A DNA stretch of 39,794 nucleotides from Extensimonas sp963708545 (GCA_963708545.1 CAVPUD010000066.1:1-39794), one strand, 5' to 3'. Shown: positions 7,165 through 15,639, counted from the first letter of the stretch. Program-made: numbers and translations. The notes: generated from the letters alone by a model not told the origin.

Positions 7165-10100
7165 TCAGAGTTTCTCGATGTTCACGGTAAAGCTCTTGAA
7201 CTCGGGCGTCTGGGTATTGGCGTCGCCGACGAAGGGCGTGAGCGTATTCACCAGATAGCCGGGTTTGGCCAAGCCGACGAAGCCCCAATGGTTGGGCAGG
7301 CCGACCGTGTCCACCTTCTTGCCATCCACTTCGAGCTGCGGAATGCGCGGCGTCACCACGGCCACAGCCTTGATGTGGCCCCGGTTGGACGACACCTTGA
7401 CCATGTCGCCATTCTTGATGCCCTTGGCCGCCGCGAGCTCGACACCGATTTCCACGAATTGCTGCGGCTGCACGATGGCGTTGCTCAGCGCGTGCTTGGT
7501 CCAGTAGTGGAAGTGCTCGGTCAGGCGGTAGCTCGTGGCCACGTAGGGGAATTCCGTGGGCTTGCCGAACGCCTCCATGTCACCCTTGAAGACGCGCGCC
7601 GCGGGGTTGGCGCGCGCCTTGGGGTTGCCGGGGTGCATGGGGTTGTTTTCGAGTGGCGACTCGAAGGGCTCGTAGTGCTCGGGCAGCGGCCCTTCGGCCA
7701 TGCCCGTGGGCGTGAACAGCCGCGCCACGCCCTCGGCGGTCATGATGAACGGATTGACGCGATTCGGGTCGTTGGGATCGGCGTCGGCCCGGATGTCGGG
7801 CACGTCGGCGCCGCCCCAGTTCTTGCCGTTCCAGAACACCAGCTTGCGCGTGGGGTCCCACGGCTTGCCGTTGGGCGCGCTCGACGCGGCGTTGTAGAGG
7901 ATGCGGCGGTTTGCCGGCCAGGCCCAAGCCCAGTTGAGCGTTTGGCCGTTGCCCCAGGGGTCGCTGTTGTCGCGCCGTGCCATCTGGTTGCCCGCCTGCG
8001 TCCAGGCGCCGGCGTAGATCCAGCAGCCGCTGGACGTGCTGCCGTCGTCGCGCAGCAAGCCGAAGCCGGCGAGCTGCTCGCCGGCCTTGGCGAGCACCTT
8101 GGTCTTGTCCTGGGGGTCGAGCACGTCGGCCAGCGCCTTGCCGTTGTATTCCATGGCCAGCTCTGCCGCCGAGGGGCGGCGCGGCAGCTTGTACGGCCAG
8201 CTCAGATTCAGGATGGGGTCGGCAAAGGTGCCGCCTTCCTTGGCGTAGGCCGCCTTGAGGCGCGTGAACAGCTCCGCGATGATCTCGATGTCGCCCTTGG
8301 CTTCGCCGGGCGGCTGCGCGCCCTGCCAGTGCCACTGCAACCAGCGGCTGCTGTTGGTGAGCGAGCCCTCCTCCTCGGCAAAGCAGGTGCTGGGCAAGCG
8401 GAACACCGTGGTCTGGATGTCTTCGCTCTTGACGTCGTTGTATTCGCCGTAGTTTTTCCAGAACTCCGAGGTTTCGGTCACGAGCGGGTCTATCACCACC
8501 AGGTATTTGAGCTTGGACAGGCCCGCGACGATTTTCTTCTTGTTCGGAAAGGAGCCTACGGGGTTGAAGCCCTGGCAGATGTAGCCGCTCAGCTTGCCCT
8601 GGTTCATCATCTCGAACGCGCGCAGCACGTCGTAGGTCGTGTCCCACTTGGGCAGGTAGTGGTAGGCCCACTGATTGTCAGCGGTGGCGGCGTTGCCCCA
8701 GGTAGCCTTCATGAAGCTCACGAAAAACTTGGGGTAGTTCTGCCAGAAGCTCATCTGGTTGGGGCGCAGCGGCTTGAGCGCGCGCGGCTTGTAGTACGAC
8801 TCCAGGTCTTGCTCGCTCTCGCGCGGCAGGCTCAGGTAGCCAGGCAGCGAGGTGGACAAAAGCCCGAGGTCGGTCAACCCCTGGATGTTGCTGTGCCCAC
8901 GCAACGCATTCACGCCGCCGCCCGAAACGCCGACGTTGCCCAGCAGCAGCTGCACGATGGCGGCGGCGCGGATCATTTCGGAGCCCTGGCTGTGCTGCGT
9001 CCAGCCGAGCGCGTACATGATGGTCATGGCCTTGTCGGGCGTGGCCGTGCTCGCGATGTGCTCGCACACCTTGAGGAACTTGTCCTTGGGCGTGCCTGTG
9101 ATGCGGCTTACGAGCTCGGGCGTGTAGCGCGCGTAGTGGCGCTTCATGATCTGCAGCACGCAGCGCGGGTGCTCCATACCCGGATCGACCTTGGCAAAGC
9201 CCGCTTCGTCGAGTTCGTAGCCCCAGCTCGCACTGCTGTAGCTGCGTTTGGCTTCATCGTAGCCGGAGAAGATCCCGTCCTTGAACGCATACCCTTCGCC
9301 CACGATGAAGCTGGCGTTGGTGTAGGCCTTGACGTATTCGTGCTGGATTTTGCCGTTCGTGAGCAGGTAGTTGATGACCCCGCCGAGGAAGGCGATGTCC
9401 GTCCCTGCGCGAAGCGGCGCGTAGTAGTCGGCCACCGAGGCCGAGCGCGTGAAGCGCGGATCAACCACGACCAGCTTGGCCTTGCGGCGCTGCTTGGCCT
9501 CCACCACCCACTTGAAACCGCAGGGGTGCGCTTCGGCGGCATTACCGCCCATGATGAGCACGAGATCGGCGTTTTGGATGTCAGACCAATGGTTGGTCAT
9601 CGCGCCGCGCCCAAACGTCGGGGCCAGACTGGCCACCGTCGGGGCGTGTCAAACACGTGCCTGGTTGTCGAAGACGAGCATCCCGAGCGAGCGCATGACC
9701 TTGTGGGTCAGGTAGCCCGCTTCATTGCTGGATGCCGACGCCGCCAGCATGCCGGTGCTGAGCCAGCGGTTCACGACTTTGCCGTCGGCCGTCGTGGTCT
9801 GGAAATTCGCGTCCCGGTCGGCCTTCATGAGCTTGACCAGGCGGGTCAACGCCTCGTCCCAACTCACGCGCTTCCATTCCTTGGAGCCGGGTTCGCGGAC
9901 TTCGGGGTATTTGAGGCGGTTCGGGCTGTGCACGAAGTCGAGCAGGCCGGCACCCTTGGGGCACAGCGTGCCTCGGTTCACGGGGTGGTCGGGGTCACCC
10001 TCGATGTGGATGATGTTGGAGGCTACGTTCTTGGCGCCATCGCCCAGACCGTACAGGATGATGCCGCAACCTACCGAGCAGTAGGTGCAGGTGTTGCGGG

Positions 10101-10236
10101 TCTCGGTGGTGCGCGCCAGCTTGAATTGCCGGGTTTCAGCCAGTGCGGCCTGGGGCGAAAACCCCAGCGCCACCAGGCTAGACCCCATCAACCCCGCGCC
10201 GCTGACCCGGAAGAACTGTCTCCGGCTGATATCCAT
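7165..10236 (-). CDS. fdoG: Formate dehydrogenase alpha subunit, selenocysteine-containing, TAT-exported
   Basis: Catalytic molybdopterin subunit oxidising formate to CO2 in the periplasm. Read through the in-frame TGA at 9649-9651 it is 1023 residues, close to E. coli FdnG (1015), and the TGA is codon 196, the same Sec position as in FdnG. The context ARV-U-HAPTVASLAPTFGRG matches the family. The N-terminus MDISRRQFFRVSG is a twin-arginine signal; CTYCSVGC at 50-57 and GTLCPKGAG carry the [4Fe-4S] ligands. The C-terminal MopB-binding part ends in TPEFKSFTVNIEKL. The start ATG (10234-10236) is preceded by GAGGAG. A plain gene finder would split this into a 5' fragment (stop at 9649) and a 3' fragment (ATG 9634-9636); they are one gene. 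It heads the operon. Confidence 0.96.
9615..9651 (-). promoter_or_regulatory. Sec UGA codon and SECIS-like hairpin in the formate dehydrogenase alpha gene
   Basis: The UGA at 9649-9651 is followed, 14 nt downstream in the mRNA, by the stem-loop GGCC-AGUCU-GGCC (9622-9634), which can be extended by flanking G/C bases. E. coli fdnG has GCAAGUCUUGC at the same place, so the apical AGUCU loop recognised by SelB is conserved. This hairpin is what lets SelB insert Sec instead of terminating. Confidence 0.88.
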
Positions 10237-10293
10237 CGTCTGCTCCTCAGTGTGAGAAAAAACACGGCTTGTGCAAATCGGGTACGCGCGCGA

Positions 10294-10366
10294 GTTAACC
10301 CCTAGGCAATATCGCGCCACATTCCGAGTGTATGCAAGCCCTCAAAAAACGAGTCTAGGGGTTAAC
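10294..10366. promoter_or_regulatory. Putative operator pair and promoter of the formate dehydrogenase operon
   Basis: A perfect 12-bp inverted repeat, GTTAACCCCTAG at 10294-10305 and CTAGGGGTTAAC at 10355-10366, with centres 61 bp apart (about six helical turns). Between the arms, on the minus strand, lies a possible sigma-70 promoter: TTGCAT (10332-10337), an 18-bp spacer and GATATT (10308-10313). One arm would then cover the start of transcription and the other lie upstream of -35, an arrangement typical of cooperative or looping regulators. The inverted repeat is seen directly; the promoter is weak and the regulator is unknown. The remaining gene-free DNA from 10367 to 10619 shows only a short tandem repeat. 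Confidence 0.45.
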
Positions 10367-10527
10367 CCAGATTGTTCATCAGAACGCGGGACGATGGCGA
10401 GGCAGTTTGGCTGCTGCGGAGGAGTTCGTGGTGGTGCCACAAACGACGAAGCAGCGGCCAAAATGACCGGCAGACGTCCGCCAGCGCCCGCGTAGGTGCG
10501 CAGCACCGCCTAATGGACAATCTGGGA

Positions 10528-10549
10528 TCAATAGACGCTCAATAGACGC
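10528..10549. repeat. Tandem 11-bp direct repeat upstream of cpsB
   Basis: TCAATAGACGC occurs twice back to back, followed by a partial third unit (TGATAG). It lies about 70 bp before the cpsB start, in the promoter region shared with the divergent formate dehydrogenase operon. It may be a direct-repeat binding site; no regulator is recognised. Confidence 0.4.
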
Positions 10550-10619
10550 TGATAGTACCTGCAGCGCCAAGCTTGCATTTGCGACAATGGCGCCCTCTTT
10601 TTGCCGGAGCACCGTTTTC

Positions 10620-12041
10620 ATGATCTGCCCCGTGGTTCTGTGTGGTGGCTCGGGCACGCGCCTGTGGCCGCTCAGCCGCAAGGCCCTGCCCAAGCAATTC
10701 GTCCCCCTGATCGACGGCCAAAGCCTGCTGCAGCTCACGCTGGCGCGGCTCAAGCTGCTGCAGCCCGAAGCCGATACCACGGCCGAGGCACGCGCCGTCT
10801 GCGTGGCGGCCGAAGAGCACCGCTTTCTCGTGCTCGACGCGCTGCAGGCCGCGGGCCTGCGCGGCGAGGTCATCCTGGAGCCCGTGGGCCGCAACACCGC
10901 CGCGGCGATGGCCCTCGCCGCCTTGCGTGCGCCCGCACACGAGTTGCTGCTGTTTTGCCCGGCCGACCACCACATCCCCGACGCCGCGGCCTTCGCCGCA
11001 ATGGTGCAGCAGGCACGCGCGGCGGCGCGCAGCGGCGCCATCGTCACCTTCGGCGTGCACCCGAGTTTTCCGAGCACGGCCTATGGCTACATCCAACAAG
11101 GTGCGGCACGCGACGACGGCAGTTACGCGGTGGCGCGCTTTATTGAAAAGCCCGACGCCGTGCGCGCGCAGGCGCTGCTGCTGCAGGGCGATGTGCTTTG
11201 GAACGCGGGCATCTTTTTGTGCCGCGCCGACGTGCTGCTGGCCGCGCTGCAGGCGCACGCGCCCGACATCCTCGCGAGCTGCCGCCGCGCCATGGCGGGC
11301 GCCACGCAGGACGAGGTCTTCATCCGCCCCGAGCCCGCCGCCTTTTGCGCCTGCCGCGCCGAAAGCATCGACTACGCCGTGATGGAGCATTGCCAGAACG
11401 TCGCCGTCGTGCCCTTCCACGGGCGCTGGAGCGACGTGGGCAGCTGGAACGCGGTGGCCGAGCTCACGCCCGCCGACGCGCAGGGCAACCGCATCGTCGG
11501 CGCGGGCCTCGCGGTGCAGGCGCAGAACACCTATATTCACGCGCCGCACCGCCCGGTGGTGGCGCTGGGCACGCAAGACCTGTTGATCATCGACACGCCC
11601 GACGCCGTACTGGTCATGGAGCGCAGCCACGCCGAGCAGGTCAAGGGCGTGGTCGCGCAGCTCGAAGCGCAGCAGACGCCGCAGGCCGCGCAGCACCGCA
11701 AGGTGGCGCGCCCCTGGGGCTGGTACGACAGCGTGGACGCGGGCGAGCGCTTTCAGGTCAAGCGCATCATGGTGCGCCCCGGCGCCGCCTTGAGCCTGCA
11801 GCTGCACCACCACCGCGCCGAGCACTGGATCGTCGTCAAGGGCACGGCCGAGGTCACGCGCGGCAAGGAAAGTTTTTTGCTCACCGAAAACCAGTCCACC
11901 TACATCCCCATCGGCGAAGTGCACCGGCTGCGCAACCCGGGCAAGACCGATCTGGAGATGATCGAGGTGCAGTCCGGCAGCTACCTCGGCGAGGACGACA
12001 TCGTGCGCCTCGAAGACCGCTACGGGCGCCAGGACGGTTGA
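10620..12041 (+). CDS. cpsB: Mannose-1-phosphate guanylyltransferase / mannose-6-phosphate isomerase
   Basis: A bifunctional type II enzyme (ManC/AlgA/XanB/CpsB family) making GDP-mannose for exopolysaccharide or LPS. It is 473 residues from ATG 10620 (family about 470-480). The pyrophosphorylase signature GGSGTRLWPLSRK is near the N-terminus, followed by FCPADHHI, RFIEKPDA and WSDVGSWNAV. The C-terminal cupin with LQLHHHRAEHWIVVKG and YIPIGEVHRLRNPG is the isomerase domain. GGAG lies 12 bases upstream. An in-frame ATG at 10587 would add 11 residues without family support. No other nucleotide-sugar or polysaccharide gene lies next to it, so its pathway partner is elsewhere. Confidence 0.92.
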   Translation: MICPVVLCGGSGTRLWPLSRKALPKQFVPLIDGQSLLQLTLARLKLLQPEADTTAEARAVCVAAEEHRFLVLDALQAAGLRGEVILEPVGRNTAAAMALAALRAPAHELLLFCPADHHIPDAAAFAAMVQQARAAARSGAIVTFGVHPSFPSTAYGYIQQGAARDDGSYAVARFIEKPDAVRAQALLLQGDVLWNAGIFLCRADVLLAALQAHAPDILASCRRAMAGATQDEVFIRPEPAAFCACRAESIDYAVMEHCQNVAVVPFHGRWSDVGSWNAVAELTPADAQGNRIVGAGLAVQAQNTYIHAPHRPVVALGTQDLLIIDTPDAVLVMERSHAEQVKGVVAQLEAQQTPQAAQHRKVARPWGWYDSVDAGERFQVKRIMVRPGAALSLQLHHHRAEHWIVVKGTAEVTRGKESFLLTENQSTYIPIGEVHRLRNPGKTDLEMIEVQSGSYLGEDDIVRLEDRYGRQDG

Positions 12042-12057
12042 TCTGGTTACACCTCAC

Positions 12058-12134
12058 GACTTACGCAAATCGGGGTGAGGCAAGGCGTTCGCCCCACGGC
12101 AAAACACCTCGCTGCATCCTTGTTTGCGTAAGTC
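12058..12134. repeat. 77-bp palindromic mini-element between cpsB and moaC
   Basis: Perfect 12-bp inverted termini GACTTACGCAAA (12058-12069) and TTTGCGTAAGTC (12123-12134) enclose 53 bp that contain a second palindrome GGCGTTCGCC. It sits between the convergent ends of cpsB and moaC. It could be a fossil MITE or act as a hairpin terminator in both directions, although it has no U-tract. No clear target duplication is seen. Confidence 0.55.
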
Positions 12135-12143
12135 CAGACCTTT

Positions 12144-12632
12144 TCAGCGCGCGACGAAGCTGCCCGACTTGCCACCGTGCTTTTCGAGCACGCGCACGTC
12201 GGTGATCGTCATGCCGCGATCGACGGCCTTGCACATGTCGTAGATCGTGAGCAGCGCCACCTGCACCGCAGTGAGCGCCTCCATCTCCACGCCCGTGGGG
12301 CCCACGGTTTCCACAATTGCAGTGCAAAATATGCCGATAGCGCCCGTCACATGGGCGCTAGCAGCTTCGAAGTCGATAGCAACACGCGTGAGCGGCAGTG
12401 GGTGGCACAGCGGGATCAGCTCGCTCGTTTTTTTCGCCGCCTGGATGCCCGCGATGCGCGCGATGCCCAACACGTCGCCTTTTTTCGCGCTGCCCGATTC
12501 GATCAGCGCGAGCGTCTCGGGCAGCATCTCGATGCGCCCGCCGGCCACGGCGATGCGGTGCGTCGCAGGCTTGGCCGCGACATCGACCATGTGGGCCTGG
12601 CCTTGGGCGTCAAAATGGGTCAATGGGGACAT
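12144..12632 (-). CDS. moaC: Cyclic pyranopterin monophosphate synthase MoaC
   Basis: Second step of molybdenum cofactor synthesis, with MoaA; the cofactor is needed by the formate dehydrogenase next door. It is 162 residues from ATG 12630-12632 (E. coli 161). The beginning LTHFDAQGQAHMVDVAAK and the blocks GIARIAGIQAAKKTSELIPLCHP, GPTGVEMEALTAV and LTIYDMCKAVDRGM (cited as separate motifs) are diagnostic. An in-frame ATG at 12642-12644 would add four residues. Residues 88-101 (FEAASAHVTGAIGI) differ from the family, are a few residues longer than E. coli there, and are encoded by a palindromic repeat copy. Catalytic residues lie outside that stretch. Confidence 0.92.
   Translation of the reverse strand: MSPLTHFDAQGQAHMVDVAAKPATHRIAVAGGRIEMLPETLALIESGSAKKGDVLGIARIAGIQAAKKTSELIPLCHPLPLTRVAIDFEAASAHVTGAIGIFCTAIVETVGPTGVEMEALTAVQVALLTIYDMCKAVDRGMTITDVRVLEKHGGKSGSFVAR
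12332..12370. repeat. 39-bp dispersed repeat, copy inside moaC
   Basis: It aligns without gaps to the other three copies (12730, 24760, 38575). The palindrome TAGCGCCC/GGGCGCTA and the run GCGCTAGCAGCT are its strongest parts. It encodes residues 88-101 of MoaC in frame. Confidence 0.6.
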
Positions 12633-12707
12633 GGTGGGGGACATGGCAAGGGATTGTCGTGGACTGGCATCATACGGACCTGCGTCCACGGCACGAGACG
12701 GTCTTTT

Positions 12708-14264
12708 ATGCGGATTTTCAAGCCAAATCGGCCTCTAACCCTTATACATAAAGCGCTTGTAGCTTTTATTATTGTAGCACTCGGGGCTGCACTGCCTGTC
12801 AGCGTGCCCGCGCAGACGCGCCTGCCCGCGCTCGGCGAGGGCGGCGACATCACGGTCGCCGAGGAGCGGCAGCTCGGCGACATGATCGTGCGCGACATCT
12901 ACCGCGACCCGTCCTACATCGATGACCCGACGCTCGCAGAATACGTGCAAGGTATCTGGGACGAGCTGCTCGCCGCGGCGCGCAAGCTCGGCGAGCTCAC
13001 GCCCGAAATCGACGAGCGCTTCGCCTGGGAGGTGCTCCTGATCCGCGACCGCACCGTGAACGCGTTTGCGCTGCCCGGCGGCTATATGGGCGTGCAGTTC
13101 GGCTTGGTCGGCGTCGTGACCTCGCGCGACGAGATCGCTTCGGTCATGGCGCACGAGCTCAGCCACATCACGCAGCGCCACATCTCGCGCCTGATCACGC
13201 AGCAGGGCCAGCAGACGCCGCTCGTGATCGCGGCGATGGTGCTGGGCGCGCTCGCGGCTTCGCGCAGCCCCGACGCGACGCAGGCGCTGGTCATGGGCGG
13301 GCAGGCGCTCGCGGTGCAAAACCAGCTCAACTTCTCGCGCGACATGGAACGCGAGGCCGACCGCATGGGCTACACGCTGATGCAACCCGCGGGCTTTGCG
13401 CCGCAGGGCTTCGTGAGCATGTTCGACAAGCTGCAGCAGGCGAATCGCCTCAACGACAACGGCGCCTGGCCCTACCTGCGCACGCACCCGCTGACCACGC
13501 AGCGCATCGCCGACATGCAGGCGCGTCTGCAATCCGCCGGCCTCGCCTTTTTCGTGCCGCCGCCCACGACCGAGCACGCAATGCTCTCGGCGCGCGCACG
13601 CGTGCTCGCAAGCCCCGGCGTCGATGCGCTGCGCCAGCGCGTGGCCGAACCCAAGAGCCCGGGCTTTGCCAGCCTGCCGTTGCCACGTCGCGCCGCGGCT
13701 CTGTACGCCACGGCGCTCGCGAGCAGCCAGTTGCGCGACTTCGACGGCGCACGTGCCGGGGCCAGGCAACTCGCCGACACTGTGCGCGGCGACGCCGGCG
13801 CGTTGCGCCAGGCGCAACTGCTCGCAGCAGAGATAGAACTCGCTGCGGGCGACGCCAATGCCGCATTGCAATACCTGCCGGCGGTGCACGCCAAGGCGCC
13901 TGAAAAGCGCCCCGAACTGCTGCTGCGCGCGCAAGCCCTGCTGCGCAGCGGCCGCGCGGCCGACGCCGCCGAGGTGGCCGACAGCCTGCAAACCTGGGTG
14001 ACCACGCACCCGCGCGACGCCATGGCCTGGCAACTACTGGCCAGCGCCTGGCAGGCGCAGGGCCAAGCACTGCGCGCGATACGCGCCGAAGCCGAATCCT
14101 TCGTGGCGCATTACGACTACGCCGCCGCGGTCGATCGCCTCAAGGCCGCGCAAAACCTCGCACGCAAGGGCGGCCCCGGCGTGGATTACATCGAAGCTTC
14201 GATCATCGATGCGCGCCTGCGCGCGGTGCAGCTACTTGCGCAGGAGCAAGCCGCCCAGCGCTGA
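12708..14264 (+). CDS. M48 family metalloprotease with TPR region (BepA-like)
   Basis: An exported zinc protease of 518 residues, most similar in layout to BepA/YfgC, which maintains outer-membrane beta-barrel assembly. The N-terminus has a signal peptide (basic start, ALVAFIIVALGAALPVSVPAQ region given in part: core FIIVALGAAL, likely cleavage after VPAQ). The zinc motif HELSH is at 149-153, with the third ligand in EREADRMG (Glu216). The C-terminal ~180 residues are Ala-rich helices consistent with TPR repeats. Start ATG 12708 is chosen because it yields a complete signal peptide. Codons 8-21 coincide with a copy of the 39-bp dispersed repeat. Its 3' end overlaps the end of the opposite-strand holin-like gene by 33 bp. 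Confidence 0.87.
   Translation: MRIFKPNRPLTLIHKALVAFIIVALGAALPVSVPAQTRLPALGEGGDITVAEERQLGDMIVRDIYRDPSYIDDPTLAEYVQGIWDELLAAARKLGELTPEIDERFAWEVLLIRDRTVNAFALPGGYMGVQFGLVGVVTSRDEIASVMAHELSHITQRHISRLITQQGQQTPLVIAAMVLGALAASRSPDATQALVMGGQALAVQNQLNFSRDMEREADRMGYTLMQPAGFAPQGFVSMFDKLQQANRLNDNGAWPYLRTHPLTTQRIADMQARLQSAGLAFFVPPPTTEHAMLSARARVLASPGVDALRQRVAEPKSPGFASLPLPRRAAALYATALASSQLRDFDGARAGARQLADTVRGDAGALRQAQLLAAEIELAAGDANAALQYLPAVHAKAPEKRPELLLRAQALLRSGRAADAAEVADSLQTWVTTHPRDAMAWQLLASAWQAQGQALRAIRAEAESFVAHYDYAAAVDRLKAAQNLARKGGPGVDYIEASIIDARLRAVQLLAQEQAAQR
12730..12768. repeat. 39-bp dispersed repeat, copy in the signal-peptide coding region of the M48 protease
   Basis: Sequence GGCCTCTAACCCTTATACAT followed by AAAGCGCTTGTAGCTTTTA. 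It aligns ungapped to the copy at 24760-24798 (GGCCTCTAGACCTTATATAT...). The locally AT-rich stretch stands out in this GC-rich region. Confidence 0.65.
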
Positions 14265-14585
14265 CTCGATCACGAGCCCGAGCAGCGAGTACAAAAGCGA
14301 CCCCCACAGCGCCGCGCCAAAGCCGTTCACGTGAAAACCCTCGAGGATGGAGGCAGCGGCCCAGAACAGCAGCGCGTTGATGACGAACAAAAACAGCCCC
14401 AGCGTGAGCACCGTGACGGGCAAGGTCAGCAGCACCAGGATGGGGCGCAGCACCACGTTGAACAAACCGATTACGAGCGATGCGATCAAGGCCGCGCCGA
14501 AGCTCTGCACCTGCACACCGCCATAGAGGTAGGCCACACACAGCAGCGCGACCGCGCTGAGTATCCATTGGAGTAGAAGTTTCAT
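14232..14585 (-). CDS. Small four-helix membrane protein, phage holin family IV (PF04020 type)
   Basis: A 117-residue, very hydrophobic protein with four predicted helices (about 5-23, 29-49, 54-76, 87-113), typical of the conserved bacterial family annotated as 'phage holin family protein'. There is no phage context, so this is the housekeeping relative of unknown function. The ATG overlaps the stop of the preceding DUF1289 gene as ATGA, so the two are translationally coupled. Its end overlaps the opposite-strand M48 protease gene. Confidence 0.8.
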   Translation of the reverse strand: MKLLLQWILSAVALLCVAYLYGGVQVQSFGAALIASLVIGLFNVVLRPILVLLTLPVTVLTLGLFLFVINALLFWAAASILEGFHVNGFGAALWGSLLYSLLGLVIESALGGLLLRK

Positions 14586-15037
14586 GGCTTCAGAATACCA
14601 TCAGATGCCGCCGCCGGGACACTGCCGTTTGCTGCGGCGCGCTCGGCGTAACGGTTGAAGCGCCAGGCCCTGTGCTCCTGCGTGATACGCCGCCAGACGG
14701 CTCGTTTTTCGGCCGCACTCAGCTCCAGCCAGCGCTGCACCTCCGCAAACGTGCGCCCGCAACCTTTGCACTCAGCATCACCCTGGCTCGTGGAGCAGAT
14801 GGCAATACAGGGCGTATCGGGCGTGCTCGCAAACCACGCCAGCCACGCGGCCAGGGCCTGCGGTGTCAGCGCCTTTTCGTCGACTTCCTCTTCATGGCGG
14901 AACACCATGCTCGCATAGACCTCTGCCAAGGCGCGCGTGGCGGGCGCGAGCATGCCGCTCCCGTCGGCGGGGGCCTGCGCGCGCCAGTAATTGATCGCAG
15001 CCTCGATGTCGGTGATATGGATGGCGGCCATGGACAT
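14582..15037 (-). CDS. DUF3717 and DUF1289 domain protein
   Basis: A 151-residue protein of unknown function. The N-terminus IHITDIEAAINYWRAQ is the DUF3717 motif; the middle segment TPCIAICSTSQGDAECKGCG, followed by RTFAEVQRW, is the DUF1289 cysteine motif, a probable small metal-binding site; the C-terminus is basic. The start ATG 15035-15037 is preceded only by GAAG; ATG 15029-15031 is also possible. The frame is open far upstream (to 15343) but that part overlaps atpC and its terminator and is not coding. Confidence 0.8.
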   Translation of the reverse strand: MSMAAIHITDIEAAINYWRAQAPADGSGMLAPATRALAEVYASMVFRHEEEVDEKALTPQALAAWLAWFASTPDTPCIAICSTSQGDAECKGCGRTFAEVQRWLELSAAEKRAVWRRITQEHRAWRFNRYAERAAANGSVPAAASDGILKP

Positions 15038-15062
15038 GAAAAAGGCTTCGTGCGGCGCCGAC

Positions 15063-15096
15063 AAAAAAGCCCGGAACGCGCCGGGCTGGATTTTTT
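15063..15096. terminator. Terminator of the ATP synthase operon, probably bidirectional
   Basis: Hairpin AGCCCGG-(6 nt)-CCGGGCT at 15068-15087, with A6 on the left and T6 on the right, so each strand has a GC stem followed by a T-run. It lies 61 bp beyond the atpC stop and just before the DUF3717 gene. Confidence 0.85.
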
Positions 15097-15147
15097 GGAT
15101 TGCGCGCAGCGCTCGGCCATTGTGCGGCCACGGTGCGCACGACACCC

Positions 15148-15567
15148 TCATTTTTTCTGGCGGTACTTGCGCAATGCGGCAAGCTGCGCCGCCATGACGG
15201 CAAGTTCCGCCTGGGCTTTGGCCAAATCGACCTCGCTCTTGGCGTTTTTGAGCGCCTCCTCGGCGGCGCGCCGGGCTTCGTTGGCCTTTTCTTCGTCCAA
15301 ATCCCGGCCACGGATCGCGGTGTCGGAAAGCACCGTGACGCAATCGGGCTGCACTTCGAGAATGCCGCCCGCCACGAAAACGAATTCTTCCTCACCGTTG
15401 GCCATCTCGATGCGCACCGAGCCGGGCTTGATGCGCGTGATCAGCGGCGTGTGGCGCGGGTAAATGCCCAACTCACCCATCTCGCCGGGCAGCGCGACGA
15501 AGCGCGCCTCGCCGGCAAAAATGGATTCTTCCGCACTGACCACATCGACGTGGATGGTGTTCATCAT
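15148..15567 (-). CDS. atpC: F1 ATP synthase epsilon subunit
   Basis: A 139-residue central-stalk subunit (E. coli 139) that couples gamma rotation to c-ring and regulates ATP hydrolysis. The beginning IHVDVVSAEESIFAGEA and the block ALPGEMGELGIYPRHTPLIT (quoted as two motifs) are typical of the N-terminal beta sandwich; the C-terminal part is two helices (AAEEALKNAKSEVDLAKAQA and following). It is the last gene of the operon; a strong terminator follows. Confidence 0.97.
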   Translation of the reverse strand: MMNTIHVDVVSAEESIFAGEARFVALPGEMGELGIYPRHTPLITRIKPGSVRIEMANGEEEFVFVAGGILEVQPDCVTVLSDTAIRGRDLDEEKANEARRAAEEALKNAKSEVDLAKAQAELAVMAAQLAALRKYRQKK

Positions 15568-15639
15568 TGCTCCTGCAAAAGCCTATGGGGTTCGTCGGAC
15601 TTGGGGCAGACTGGCCAAAGCCAAGCTGCCCGCGCCTGA

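Noticed and set aside
6964..10305. A 1113-codon open frame on the plus strand
   Set aside because: It lies fully antisense to the formate dehydrogenase alpha gene, and high GC with biased third positions opens such frames. No recognisable domain, while the opposite strand matches FdnG throughout.
10539..11924. A 461-codon minus-strand frame opposite cpsB
   Set aside because: Composition is typical of an antisense shadow; the plus-strand protein has all motifs of the bifunctional enzyme.
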